A stretch of DNA of 64,000 nt from UBA1368 sp964563125 (GCA_964563125.1 CAZLVY010000003.1:1-64000); one strand, 5' to 3'; positions 1-8,593 are shown, counted from the stretch's first letter. Numbers and translations are program-made. Notes: generated by a model from the letters alone, not told the origin.

Positions 1-1001
1 ATATCTGCCATTTCAGCCTCCATTGTGGCGAATGATTCTTCATGATTTTGAACATCCTGACTTTCTACTGACTCGGTTGGCAGGACATCCTGGTTTTCCG
101 TCTCCTGATTTTGCTGGATATCCTGGTTATCCATTTCCTGGATCTGTTCCTGGTTATCCTTTTCCTCGTACGCCGTCATCTTTTCCAATACCTCCTTAAT
201 AATCCAGTCCGGTGTGGAAGCACCTGCAGTTATACCTATATTTGATACTCCCTGCAGCCATTCAGGCTGAATCTCATCGGCCCTTTCAATCTGAATAGTT
301 ACTACCCCGGTACTTAAACACTCTTTTGTAAGAGTGGTAGTATTCGAACTTTTTTTATCACCAATAACTAACATTAAGTCTACCTGGCAGCCAATTTCTA
401 AAGCTTGCTCTATTCTGTTTCTAGTTGCTGAACAAATAGTATTAAACACTCTGATTTCTTTGGCCTTAGGTAGTAATGCGTTGGCTACTGCCAAAAACAT
501 ATTTTCATCCTTGGTGGTTTGAGATACTAATCCAATTTTCCCTTTACTAAGAATATTGTGTGCTTGTTCAACATTAGATATTACTGTTGCATTATTATTA
601 CACCATCCTAATATTCCAAGTGTTTCAGGATGTTGGCTATCTCCAAATATGTAAATTTCATATTCTTCCTGCATTAGTAATTCTACTATTTTATGAACTT
701 TGCTAACAAGTGGGCAGGTAGCATCTTTAATTCTTATACCTTTTTCTTCTGCTTGTTTTATTATATCTGGACTTATGCCATGTGACCTTATAATAATACC
801 ATTATTATCTTCATTTAATTGCTCCAGGCTATCAATTGTTTTTATTCCCCGAGCCGCAAAATAATCTATAACCGCATCATTATGAACTAGTGGCCCCAAG
901 CAATACCATTTACCAGATTCATCAGCAGTACTTTCGGCCATATTCACCGCCCTTTTTACTCCAGCGCAAAAACCAGCATTTTTGGCAATAAAAACTCGCA
1001 A
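1..1001 (-). CDS. ispH: 4-hydroxy-3-methylbut-2-enyl diphosphate reductase, apparently fused to ribosomal protein S1 (partial)
   Basis: IspH makes IPP and DMAPP from HMBPP in the last step of the MEP isoprenoid pathway, using a [4Fe-4S] cluster. Visible motifs in order: AKNAGFCAGVKRAV near the start (Cys12), GPLVHN, RSHGIS, DATCPLV, NTICSATRNR and VIGDKKSSNT, and TAGASTPDWI near residue 265; this covers the three cluster cysteines. The start is a TTG at 1001, preceded by AGGTAGGTG, because the frame is closed by a stop just upstream. The frame does not stop where IspH normally ends (about residue 276). It continues through at least 57 residues rich in Gln, Asn, Asp and Glu to the window edge. 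IspH-S1 fusions with such linkers are known in Clostridia, so S1 repeats probably follow; they are not visible here. Last gene of the aroF operon; start lies 8 bases after plsC. Confidence 0.93.
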   Translation of the reverse strand, partial: MRVFIAKNAGFCAGVKRAVNMAESTADESGKWYCLGPLVHNDAVIDYFAARGIKTIDSLEQLNEDNNGIIIRSHGISPDIIKQAEEKGIRIKDATCPLVSKVHKIVELLMQEEYEIYIFGDSQHPETLGILGWCNNNATVISNVEQAHNILSKGKIGLVSQTTKDENMFLAVANALLPKAKEIRVFNTICSATRNRIEQALEIGCQVDLMLVIGDKKSSNTTTLTKECLSTGVVTIQIERADEIQPEWLQGVSNIGITAGASTPDWIIKEVLEKMTAYEEKDNQEQIQEMDNQDIQQNQETENQDVLPTESVESQDVQNHEESFATMEAEMAD

Positions 1002-1009
1002 TATGACAC

Positions 1010-1642
1010 CTACCTATCATAACAATTCGTATTCTGTGCCTTAAATCCTTCTTTATTTATCAAAATAAGATTAATTTCATTTGCAATTTCCTGGCTGAAT
1101 GCTTCCAATATTTTGCTGTTAATTTTATCCTTGTCTTTATCATATTTTATCGGTTCTCCAAATATAACCATTAGAGGGATTACCCCTCCATTTGGTAAAT
1201 GACGCTTGGTCCCAATACATGCTACAGGTACTACAGGAGTATCAGTTTTCATTGACAACAGTGCAGTTCCGGTCAGTGCATTAACTTCGGTCCCCAGATT
1301 CTTTCTGGTTCCTTCCGGGAATATACCTAAAATATTTCCCTGTTTTAAAATTTTCAAAGCTTCTTTAATGGCCCTTTTATCTGCAGAACCTCTCTTTACC
1401 GGAAAAGCATTTAGTGCTGTTAAAAATTGACCCAATAGCTTATTTTCAAAAAACTCACTTTTAGCCATAAAGTGTACCGGTCGGTCTAAAAGAAGCGCAA
1501 TAACAAACGGGTCGTAATAGCTCAAATGATTTGATGCTATTATTAGTGCACCTTCTTTGGGTATATTATGTAATCCTTCATGCTTCAAGCCTAAAAAATA
1601 GAAAAGCACCCTGGCTATAGCCCTAACAAAATTATAGATCAT
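1010..1642 (-). CDS. plsC: 1-acyl-sn-glycerol-3-phosphate acyltransferase
   Basis: A 210-residue acyltransferase that adds the second acyl chain to lysophosphatidic acid to give phosphatidic acid, at the cytoplasmic membrane. The catalytic NHXXXXD block is seen as SNHLSYYDP around residue 38, and the substrate-binding block as FPEGTR around residue 108. The N-terminus (residues 1-20) is hydrophobic and probably dips into the membrane. Length is normal for the short bacterial PlsC type. The ATG is one base after the cmk stop, and the cmk 3' end carries its GGAGGAA ribosome site, so the two are translationally coupled. The placement cmk-plsC-ispH is common in Clostridia. Confidence 0.93.
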   Translation of the reverse strand: MIYNFVRAIARVLFYFLGLKHEGLHNIPKEGALIIASNHLSYYDPFVIALLLDRPVHFMAKSEFFENKLLGQFLTALNAFPVKRGSADKRAIKEALKILKQGNILGIFPEGTRKNLGTEVNALTGTALLSMKTDTPVVPVACIGTKRHLPNGGVIPLMVIFGEPIKYDKDKDKINSKILEAFSQEIANEINLILINKEGFKAQNTNCYDR

Positions 1643-1643
1643 A

Positions 1644-2300
1644 TTATTCCTCCTGGATAATAGCTAATATCTTGTCTAGAACTGCTTTTATGGTTAAGCT
1701 AGTTGTGTCAATAACTATCGATTCATCAAGTATTTTCAATGCTCCGATCGTTCTTTGTGAATCGGTTAAGTCTCTGTTCTCTAAGTCATTTTTTATTGAT
1801 TCCAGTGAAACATCGAAACCTTCATTTTTGAATTCTTCTACTCTGCGGCGAATACGTTCATCAATATCGGCATTAATAAAAAACTTGAAATCGGCATCTG
1901 GTAAGACTATCTCCCCAATATCCCGGCCATCCATTACAACATTACCAGCTTTACCCAGTTCCTGTTGTTGATGAACCATTATTTGCCTGACAGATGGAAA
2001 AGCAGCAATCCGGGATACAAAAGCGCTAATTTCCGGTGAGCGAATTTGCTTGGTAATATCTTCATTATCACATATTATTTTCTGCATGTGGGAATTTAGT
2101 TGGAAGTGTATTTTGGTTTTTTGGGCAAGTTCGCATATGGCTATTTCATTATTGATATCAATTTTTTCCTTTATGACTTTCCATGTAAGAGCTCTGTACA
2201 TGGCTCCGGTATCAATATATATAAAGCCAAGTTTTTTGGCTAGTTCTTTGGCTAATGTGCTTTTACCCGCACCCGCTGGTCCGTCTATTGCTATTTTCAT
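1644..2300 (-). CDS. cmk: cytidylate kinase
   Basis: Phosphorylates CMP and dCMP to the diphosphates using ATP. The P-loop GPAGAGKST is at residues 6-14 of the chosen start, followed by DTGAMYRALT (CMP binding) and DGRDIGEIV. The ATG at 2300 is preferred over an upstream in-frame start that would add 13 residues: it has AGGTGGT 7 bases before it and gives the normal MKIAIDGPAG start. Length is 218 residues, usual for the family. About 110 bases separate it from aroA; no terminator is visible between them, so it is probably on the same transcript. Confidence 0.94.
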   Translation of the reverse strand: MKIAIDGPAGAGKSTLAKELAKKLGFIYIDTGAMYRALTWKVIKEKIDINNEIAICELAQKTKIHFQLNSHMQKIICDNEDITKQIRSPEISAFVSRIAAFPSVRQIMVHQQQELGKAGNVVMDGRDIGEIVLPDADFKFFINADIDERIRRRVEEFKNEGFDVSLESIKNDLENRDLTDSQRTIGALKILDESIVIDTTSLTIKAVLDKILAIIQEE

Positions 2301-2410
2301 CAATGTACCACCTAAAAATATTCTATATAATTTTAGCACAATGAATAGTTATAATACTACTCCGGGCAAATTGATTGATCTTTAAGTTTAACTTCATATT
2401 TATCATTTAA

Positions 2411-3721
2411 TTATAAACTGCATATTCCCTTATTTGTTCCAGTTACCCTAGCAAGTAGATTCCAGAATTCAGGGAAAGAAATGTTTACTACCTGCGAGTC
2501 ATTAATCCTGGTCTCACCATCACATATTTGCGCAGCAACAGCCAAACTCATAGCGATGCGATGATCACCCCGGCTGTTTACTGCTGCTCCCCGCAAATTA
2601 TCCCGATTACCCGTTATTATGAAACCATCTGCTTGTTCTACAATATTAACTCCCATTTTGCCCAGTTCATTTGCTATGGCACTAATTCGATCCGTCTCTT
2701 TAACTCTTAATTCTTCGGCATTCTTTACTATTGAATTGCCCTGGGCAGCGGCCATAGCTACAGCCAGAACCGGCAGTTCGTCTATAAGGCGGGGTATCAT
2801 ATTGCCTTCAATTGTGATGCCTTTTAATTCGGTGCTAGATACCATTATATCTGCAACTACTTCACCGCCAAAAACCCGCTTATTTTCTATCTTTATATTG
2901 GCGCCCATCATCCCAAGTGCTTCAAGAATTCCATCACGGGTAGGATTAATCCCTACGTCCTGAATTAGTAGTTGGGAACCGGGAACAATTGTAGCCAATA
3001 CCAAAAAGAAAGCTGCCGATGAAATATCTCCCGGCACCATAAATTCCTGAGGTGTCAATTCTGTGCCGGGACACAGTTTTATTTCCCCGTTATCCGCTGA
3101 CAAGTTAGCGCCCATGGCCGCCAGCATTCTTTCACTATGATCTCTGGTGGGTATTTTCTCGATTATTGTTGTATCGCCTTCTGCAGTCAAGCCTGCCAGT
3201 AGAAGCGCTGATTTAACCTGAGCACTGGCTACTGCCGGTTTATTTATTATTCCTTGCAGTCTGGTTCCCTTAATGGCCAAAGGTGCATATTTACTATTTT
3301 TGCGGCCTGTAATTTCAGCGCCCATTAAACGCAGTGGTTCAATGACCCTGCTCATTGGTCTGCGGGAAAGAGATTCATCACCAATTAGAATGGAGAAGAA
3401 ATTTTGCCCTGATAGTAAACCGCTTAAGAGACGCATAGTTGTCCCAGAATTGCCACAATCCAGGACTGATTCCGGTTCTTCCATTCCCCGTAATCCTTTT
3501 CCCTCCACTATAAGAAAATCTTCTTTATGTTTTATGGAAATACCTAATTGGCCTAAACAACTAGCGGTAGAATTGGTATCCTCGGCCTTAAGCAAATTTC
3601 TTATCTGACTTTCCCCTTGAGCTAAAGCAGCCAGGATCAAAGTCCGATGAGAAATCGATTTGTCAGCACTTACTGTTATTTCTCCTTTTACCGCTTGGGC
3701 TTTATTTAATATAGTATCCAT
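2411..3721 (-). CDS. aroA: 3-phosphoshikimate 1-carboxyvinyltransferase (EPSP synthase)
   Basis: Joins PEP to shikimate 3-phosphate, the sixth shikimate-pathway step. A 436-residue protein of normal length. Seen: ADKSISHR (substrate phosphate and Lys/Ser contacts) near residue 19, LDCGNSGTTMRLL near residue 86, RDHSERML near residue 193 and ELRVKETDRI near residue 335. The LDCGNSGTTMR block has Ala/Ser-type residues where class II EPSP synthases differ from the class I GNAGTAMR block. GAGGAG precedes the ATG. It lies 10 bases after tyrA in the aroF-tyrA-aroA cluster. Confidence 0.96.
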   Translation of the reverse strand: MDTILNKAQAVKGEITVSADKSISHRTLILAALAQGESQIRNLLKAEDTNSTASCLGQLGISIKHKEDFLIVEGKGLRGMEEPESVLDCGNSGTTMRLLSGLLSGQNFFSILIGDESLSRRPMSRVIEPLRLMGAEITGRKNSKYAPLAIKGTRLQGIINKPAVASAQVKSALLLAGLTAEGDTTIIEKIPTRDHSERMLAAMGANLSADNGEIKLCPGTELTPQEFMVPGDISSAAFFLVLATIVPGSQLLIQDVGINPTRDGILEALGMMGANIKIENKRVFGGEVVADIMVSSTELKGITIEGNMIPRLIDELPVLAVAMAAAQGNSIVKNAEELRVKETDRISAIANELGKMGVNIVEQADGFIITGNRDNLRGAAVNSRGDHRIAMSLAVAAQICDGETRINDSQVVNISFPEFWNLLARVTGTNKGICSL

Positions 3722-3731
3722 GCAGATCTCC

Positions 3732-4811
3732 TCATCTTAGCCAGGCTTTTATAGATTTTCCCTTTAATGCCTCTACTGCCTGACAGGCTTTTTCAAATGA
3801 AGGTACCCCGATCCTGATAGTACCTCCATCTCCATCACGAACATGCAGAATTTCCAAATCTACAATGTTTATCTGTTTTTCTCCCAAAATATAACCAAGA
3901 TCACCTATTATACCGGGTTGATCTGGTACTATACAGATTACATCACTAAAACCTGGCATTAAACCTTTGCGGATCTGTGGTATATTTTTTCTTGTTTCCT
4001 GTGCTAGCTTTAGTTCTTTATATAATTGCCCGTAATTATTATCTTCAAGCATATCTTTATAGCTGTTCAGGCTGGTAATTAATTCAATAAGACCATTAAT
4101 AACAGATTCACGATTGGAAAAAAGAATTTGCTGCCATAATTCGGGATTGGATGATGCTATGCGGGTTGTATCCCGGAATCCTCCCGCTGCCATGGCCAAT
4201 TTATCGCTGTCACCATGGGTAAGATTAACCAATGCCGATGCAACAATATGAGGAATATGACTTATAACAGCAACAATTTCGTCATGGTGTCCGGCTTCCA
4301 TGATCATTATTCTGGCTCCGATTATGTCTAATATTTCCTGAAATGAAGCTGTTACATCCGGTGGGGTATTTTCTGCCGGTGTAAGAACATAAACCGCATT
4401 TTCGAAAAGATATTTATCAGCATTTAATATGCCAACTGCTTCCCCACCTGCCATCGGATGTCCGCCTATAGTAAAAATATGCTCTGGCAGTCGGGAAAAG
4501 TTACCCATAACTTTTTGTTTGGTGCTGGCAGTATCTGTTAATATAGTCCCGGGTTTAAGCAGGTCTTTTATTTCTTCTATTATATCTGGGAAAGTATTAA
4601 TCGGCGTACATAGTATAACGATATCGGCTTGTCTTGCCCCTTCGCTAAGGGAAGTGTAATAATCTATTGCCCCTAACTCCTGAGCCTTTTGCAGCGCTAT
4701 AAGGTCACTGTCAACACCGATTAATTTGTTAATCAGAGGTGAACCTTTTAAAGCCAATCCTAGTGAACCACCAATTAATCCTACTCCTACAATTAGGATA
4801 TTGGGTAACAT
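3732..4811 (-). CDS. tyrA: prephenate dehydrogenase with C-terminal ACT domain
   Basis: Oxidatively decarboxylates prephenate to 4-hydroxyphenylpyruvate for tyrosine synthesis, with NAD(P)+. The Rossmann motif GVGLIGGSLG is at residues 9-18. The helical dimerisation/catalytic part includes GGHPMAGGE and VISHIPHIVAS, with the expected His residues. The last 70 residues (GFSDVICIVPDQPGIIGDLG onward) form an ACT domain, which in this family usually binds tyrosine for feedback inhibition. ATG is one base after the aroF stop. Confidence 0.94.
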   Translation of the reverse strand: MLPNILIVGVGLIGGSLGLALKGSPLINKLIGVDSDLIALQKAQELGAIDYYTSLSEGARQADIVILCTPINTFPDIIEEIKDLLKPGTILTDTASTKQKVMGNFSRLPEHIFTIGGHPMAGGEAVGILNADKYLFENAVYVLTPAENTPPDVTASFQEILDIIGARIMIMEAGHHDEIVAVISHIPHIVASALVNLTHGDSDKLAMAAGGFRDTTRIASSNPELWQQILFSNRESVINGLIELITSLNSYKDMLEDNNYGQLYKELKLAQETRKNIPQIRKGLMPGFSDVICIVPDQPGIIGDLGYILGEKQINIVDLEILHVRDGDGGTIRIGVPSFEKACQAVEALKGKSIKAWLR

Positions 4812-4812
4812 T

Positions 4813-5832
4813 TTATTGCTCTCCGTTATTTTGCAGCAGCTTATGCATATTTTTGATTTTCACTACCATTTTAGCAAAATTTTCTGGAGTTAATGATTGC
4901 GGACCATCTGATAAAGCTTCACTGGGATTTTGATGTACTTCTACCATTATGCCGTCTGCACCTGCTCCAACTGCTGCCAGGGACATAGGTTCAACCAACT
5001 TCCATTTACCAGTTCCATGACTGGGATCTACTAAAATAGGAAGATGGGTCAACTGTTTAATAAGCGGGACTGCACTTAAATCCAGAGTATTGCGAGTATA
5101 GCTTTCAAACGAACGTATTCCACGTTCACACATAATAACATTGGGATTTCCGCTGGATATAATGTACTCAGCAGCCATTATCCATTCTTCAATAGTTGCT
5201 GAGGGTCCTCTTTTAAGAAGAATAGGCTGTTCTAATCTGCCCAGCTCACGCAGCAAGAAAAAATTTTGCATATTACGGGCTCCGACCTGCAAAATATCTA
5301 CAAATGAAGCAACTTCATCAATTTGACGAGGGTCCATTATCTCAGTGATTACTGGCAGGCCTGTAGACTGACGGGCTTCAGCAAGTATTTCCAGACCTTC
5401 CCGTTCCAGGCCCTGAAATGAGTATGGGGAAGTGCGGGGTTTATATGCTCCCCCACGCAGCATGGTTGCCCCGGCCTCTTTTACTGCTTGGGCAACTTCC
5501 ATATATTTTGAACGTCCCTCTACAGCACAGGGTCCGGCAATAATCTGCAACTCATTGTTGCCAATTGTTTGGTTGCCGACCTGAATGTTGGTGCGCTCCT
5601 GTTTGAATTCACGGGAGGCCATTTTAAAAGGCTGCGCAATTGGTACTACCTTTTCGACACCTGGCAGTGTTTCGAATAAATCCCGGTTAGCTTGAGTGCG
5701 CTCACCTATTGCTCCTATAATGGTCCGTTCTATCCCTTGGGACAGATGAACTTGAAAACCCTTCTCCTCCAGTTTACTGCTGACCTGTTCAATTTGAGCA
5801 ACAGTCGCTTGAGACTCCATTACAATAATCAT
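4813..5832 (-). CDS. aroF: 3-deoxy-7-phosphoheptulonate synthase (DAHP synthase)
   Basis: First committed shikimate step: PEP plus erythrose 4-phosphate to DAHP. The 339 residues contain an N-terminal ferredoxin/ACT-like regulatory domain (about 1-70), as in the Thermotoga-type enzyme, then a TIM barrel with IIAGPCAVEG, RGGAYKPRTSPYSFQG, LLKRGPSATIEEW and DPSHGTG (metal and PEP contacts). The N-terminal domain of this type confers inhibition by aromatic amino acids. First gene of the operon. Its leader (5833-5988) carries an attenuator, see separate entries. GGGAG precedes the ATG, and the leader ORF ends with TAG immediately before it. Confidence 0.95.
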   Translation of the reverse strand: MIIVMESQATVAQIEQVSSKLEEKGFQVHLSQGIERTIIGAIGERTQANRDLFETLPGVEKVVPIAQPFKMASREFKQERTNIQVGNQTIGNNELQIIAGPCAVEGRSKYMEVAQAVKEAGATMLRGGAYKPRTSPYSFQGLEREGLEILAEARQSTGLPVITEIMDPRQIDEVASFVDILQVGARNMQNFFLLRELGRLEQPILLKRGPSATIEEWIMAAEYIISSGNPNVIMCERGIRSFESYTRNTLDLSAVPLIKQLTHLPILVDPSHGTGKWKLVEPMSLAAVGAGADGIMVEVHQNPSEALSDGPQSLTPENFAKMVVKIKNMHKLLQNNGEQ

Positions 5833-5988
5833 CTAAAACAACTCCCTTTCTTTTGGGAAGATGAGAAAAGCAAAAAAGCCACGGAGTAATATCATCCATG
5901 GTCTCATGGTCAATTTTTCCCACCATCCTACTGTACTACTAATTGTAAACCTACTATTTTCTACCATCCTACTATAAAAGAATATCAT
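5833..5988 (-). CDS. possible aromatic-amino-acid leader peptide upstream of aroF
   Basis: A 51-codon frame begins with ATG at 5988 (AGAGGG just upstream) and ends with TAG directly before the aroF ATG. It contains tandem Trp codons 22-23 (5920-5925), a third Trp codon 31 inside the terminator stem, and Phe-Phe-Tyr at codons 3-5. Trp runs ahead of a terminator are the mark of ribosome-mediated attenuation, and DAHP synthase is a sensible target. Against it: the ORF is longer than most leader peptides, codons 38-39 (Phe-Phe) are only the terminator T-run, and a ribosome paused at codons 22-23 would not cover the terminator stem. I treat translation as possible, not established. Confidence 0.38.
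   Translation of the reverse strand: MIFFYSRMVENSRFTISSTVGWWEKLTMRPWMILLRGFFAFLIFPKERELF
5871..5909 (-). terminator. attenuator: terminator hairpin with competing hairpin upstream of aroF
   Basis: On the minus strand a 7-bp stem (5895-5901 with 5879-5885, one G-U pair) is followed by C plus six T (5872-5878), a factor-independent terminator located before the first gene. A second stem, CCATG/CATGG (5905-5909 with 5896-5900, 4-base loop), uses the 5' arm of the terminator and is mutually exclusive with it. This is the geometry of a transcription attenuator. Two copies of a 17-base element (5915-5932 and 5957-5973, nearly identical) lie just upstream and may be part of the sensing region. Confidence 0.7.
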
Positions 5989-6147
5989 TTACCCTCTAGC
6001 AGATGCAAGCGCGCTTAGTATTTTTATCTCATCTTTTTATAATTCTAAGAATTATTACAGGCATGAATTAATCTGCTTCTATTAGCAGGATAAACCAGCA
6101 TAATAATAGAAAGAAATCTTATGTTAATTTGAAAGGAGCGTTTAATA

Positions 6148-6630
6148 ATGACTGAATCATTGGGGGTATTTGCTGCCCTGGGTGCTTTAATGGGTCTGTT
6201 TGTTCTTATAGGTATCGCTCTTTACGTACTATCTGCTTTAGGTCTTTTTACAATGGCCAAACGTCGTAATATAGAAAATGCATGGCTTGCCTGGATTCCT
6301 GTTGCTCAGCTTTATATTCTGGGAGAAGTAATTGGCCCTGTAAAACTTGGCGATTTCGATGTATCCAAACCTGGTCTTTACCTGCTGGTTGGTATACTTG
6401 GATTATGGGTACTGGCTCAGATTCCCAAAATTGGCTTTTTGTTTTCCCTGGCTATTACAATAGTAAGCATTGGTGCTTTGTATTATTTATTTAAACGTTA
6501 TACAACTGAAAACACACCTGTTCTCTACACAGTTTTAAGTGTCGTAACCTGTGGCTTCCTGGCTCCTATTTTCGTTTTCGTTATACGTAATAATGAATAC
6601 CAGCTAAATGATAACAAACTGGCATTATAA
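6148..6630 (+). CDS. small integral membrane protein, unknown function
   Basis: 160 residues with about four hydrophobic segments (roughly 5-38, 48-60, 75-115, 122-145). Basic residues (AKRRN, FKRY) fall between the segments. The motif ENAWLAWIPVAQLYILGEV resembles a conserved stretch found in small uncharacterised Firmicute membrane proteins, but I cannot assign a function. GAAAGGAGCG precedes the ATG. It is divergent from aroF and stands alone, followed by a terminator hairpin that flanks a repeat element. Confidence 0.75.
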   Translation: MTESLGVFAALGALMGLFVLIGIALYVLSALGLFTMAKRRNIENAWLAWIPVAQLYILGEVIGPVKLGDFDVSKPGLYLLVGILGLWVLAQIPKIGFLFSLAITIVSIGALYYLFKRYTTENTPVLYTVLSVVTCGFLAPIFVFVIRNNEYQLNDNKLAL

Positions 6631-6646
6631 AAAATAGTTTGCTTAC

Positions 6647-6844
6647 AGGCTTCGCTCTGGCCCGAAGCCTCAGGATGTCGATAAAGTCGAAATACTGACA
6701 GAGCGAGCAAAAAAGGTTAAGAGCAAGGCGATCGGAAGGACCGTGATTGAGGCGTACATGTGGTACGTTGATTGAACGGGACTTACGAATTAACGCAGCT
6801 ATTAGCCTTTTTTGACGGTCTGAGGCTTCGCTCTGCCGAAGCCT
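6647..6844. repeat. interspersed repeat, copy 1, inserted between two copies of a terminator hairpin
   Basis: A 24-base hairpin (6647-6670, AGGCTTCG arms) recurs almost identically as 22 bases at 6823-6844, where it is followed by GTTTTT and looks like the real terminator of the preceding gene. Between them lie 152 bases whose 124-base core (6699-6822) is the reverse complement of the cores at 18253-18376 and 30074-30197. The core starts CAGAGCGAGC and ends ACGGTCTG. It has AAAAAAGG/CCTTTTTT near its ends and GTAC-centred symmetry in the middle. No coding potential. Confidence 0.85.
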
Positions 6845-7129
6845 GTTTTTATTTTACTGTCCCATAAACTCGAGGTAAGTTAACACTCATTTAACTATCT
6901 CCTCCTTATCTGTTTAAAAACCTTAACAATCTACCCTCCTGGCTATTCAATTGAGCTCTGAATGCCTCCTGATCCCGTTTGTGAATTATTGCATTATATT
7001 GTAAACTATTTAACATAAAAATTATTTAATTATGCTGGTTTGTTACCATGTTTAATCTGTATATAAATCAGCATTCGGATAGCTATTTATCTTACGGAAT
7101 TTATATGGTCAACAATCAAGGAGGTTTTA
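6845..7129. other. intergenic region upstream of the DUF1538 genes
   Basis: AT-rich, with no open frame of note and no clear structured RNA. AAGGAGG at the right end serves the gene at 7130. A promoter is expected here but I could not choose one with confidence. Confidence 0.4.
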
Positions 7130-7810
7130 ATGAATAGCATCAAAGAAACAATTGTCGAAGTAATTTATTCTGTTATTCCTATTACATTAGTTATACTTAT
7201 CATTCAAGTAATACTTAAATTACCATTAGAAGATTTCATCCGCTTTTTATTTGGTGCTTTTTTAGTATGTTTAGGATTAGTATTATTCTTCCTGGGAACC
7301 AAAATAGGTATTGTCCCTATCGGGCAGATGATCGGAGATTACCTGCCACAAACAGGTAAAATTAGCTTGATTTTAATTATAGGATGTTTTCTAGGCTTTG
7401 CGATAACCGTTGCTGAGCCGGATGTGCAAATTCTTGCAACCCAGGTTGACCTGGTAACAGGCGGTGCAGTTACAAAAATCATCTTGCTTTTTGCAGTTGC
7501 CATAGGAGTTGCCATCTTTGTAGCATTAGCTCTTTATAAGCTTATCAAAGGAATTCACATTAAATATTTTTTAATATCCAGTTATGTACTGGTTTTTTTA
7601 CTGGCACTAATCACGCCGCCTGATTTTCTGCCGATTGCGCTCGATTCTGGTGGAGTTACTACCGGACCTATTACAGTTCCTTTTATAGTAGCGCTGGGAG
7701 TAGGAGTTGCTGCTGCTTTTGGCGGTAAGAGAGAAAGTTTTGGTTTTGTCGGGCTGGCTTCCGTAGGTCCTATTCTGGCCGTTTTGCTGTTGGGGGTGAT
7801 TTTCCGATGA
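7130..7810 (+). CDS. DUF1538 family membrane protein (first of a pair)
   Basis: 226 residues, about six to seven transmembrane segments. Family signatures seen: VPIGQMIGDYLPQ near residue 64, AEPDVQILATQVDLVTGG near residue 96 and DSGGVTTGPITVPF near residue 175. DUF1538 proteins are uncharacterised inner-membrane proteins, often found with PII-type regulators. Many carry two DUF1538 repeats in one chain; here the repeats are two separate genes that overlap by 4 bases (ATGA). The likely role is transport of an unknown solute by a heterodimer, which is inference from the context. Confidence 0.85.
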   Translation: MNSIKETIVEVIYSVIPITLVILIIQVILKLPLEDFIRFLFGAFLVCLGLVLFFLGTKIGIVPIGQMIGDYLPQTGKISLILIIGCFLGFAITVAEPDVQILATQVDLVTGGAVTKIILLFAVAIGVAIFVALALYKLIKGIHIKYFLISSYVLVFLLALITPPDFLPIALDSGGVTTGPITVPFIVALGVGVAAAFGGKRESFGFVGLASVGPILAVLLLGVIFR

Positions 7811-8544
7811 TATTCATAAGTTTCTTCAGCGGTTTTAGTCATATCTTAAAAGAGGTCGCTCTGGCTTTAGCGCCTATTTTTATTATTGTATGCTTTTTTC
7901 AATGGTTCGTTTTTCGTATGGAGCGAGATAATTTCTTTACCATCATAAAAGGGTTTTTGCTTGCTTTTCTGGGTATAGCTCTGTTTTTACAAGGCGTATA
8001 TGCCGGATTCATGCCCATAGGGCAAAAAATGGGTGAAACATTAGGGGCGTTATCTTATAACTGGATTCTTATCCCCATCGGTTTTGTTCTGGGTTTTGTA
8101 GCTATTCTGGCTGAACCTGCCGTGCATGTCATGAACGAGCAGGTTGAAAAGGTTTCAGGAGGCTATATTCCACAGAAGGTTATGCTTTATAGCGTATCTT
8201 TAGGAGTTGCCATTTCAGTAGCTCTGGCTATGGCCAGAATCCTCTATGGAATTCCACTGCCCTATATACTGGTTCCAGGTTATCTGCTGGCCTTTTTCAT
8301 GATGCGTTATACTAATGAAACTTTTATCTCAGTAGCATTTGATTCTGGAGGGGTTGCCACAGGGCCAATGACTGTTTCTTTTATACTTGCTATGGCCATC
8401 GGGGTAGCAACTGTACTGGAAGGAAGAGATCCTGTACTGGAAGGCTTTGGTATGATTTCTATAGTTGCACTGGCACCAATTCTAACAGTATTAACATTAG
8501 GTTTTATCTATGATAGACTGTACAAAGATATCAATGATGAATAG
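7807..8544 (+). CDS. DUF1538 family membrane protein (second of a pair)
   Basis: 245 residues with about seven hydrophobic segments and the same signatures as its upstream partner: MPIGQKMGETLG, AEPAVHVMNEQVEKVSGG and DSGGVATGPMTVSF. Its start overlaps the preceding stop by 4 bases, which implies coupled translation and equal amounts of both halves. An alternative start at the Met of MERDNF is less likely because the first hydrophobic segment would be lost. A PII-like gene follows after 49 bases. Confidence 0.85.
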   Translation: MIFISFFSGFSHILKEVALALAPIFIIVCFFQWFVFRMERDNFFTIIKGFLLAFLGIALFLQGVYAGFMPIGQKMGETLGALSYNWILIPIGFVLGFVAILAEPAVHVMNEQVEKVSGGYIPQKVMLYSVSLGVAISVALAMARILYGIPLPYILVPGYLLAFFMMRYTNETFISVAFDSGGVATGPMTVSFILAMAIGVATVLEGRDPVLEGFGMISIVALAPILTVLTLGFIYDRLYKDINDE

Positions 8545-8593
8545 AATTCTAATATCCTTTATAATTATTAAGAGATAAGGGAGGACAAACTCA

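Noticed and set aside
5910..5975. TRAP binding site (many UAG triplets in the aroF leader)
   Set aside because: UAG triplets are present but their spacing is irregular (0 to 9 bases) rather than 2-3, so a TRAP ring could not wrap them normally.
5833..6000. T-box leader for aroF
   Set aside because: No AGGGTGGNACCGCG-type T-box sequence and no stem I specifier arrangement could be found.
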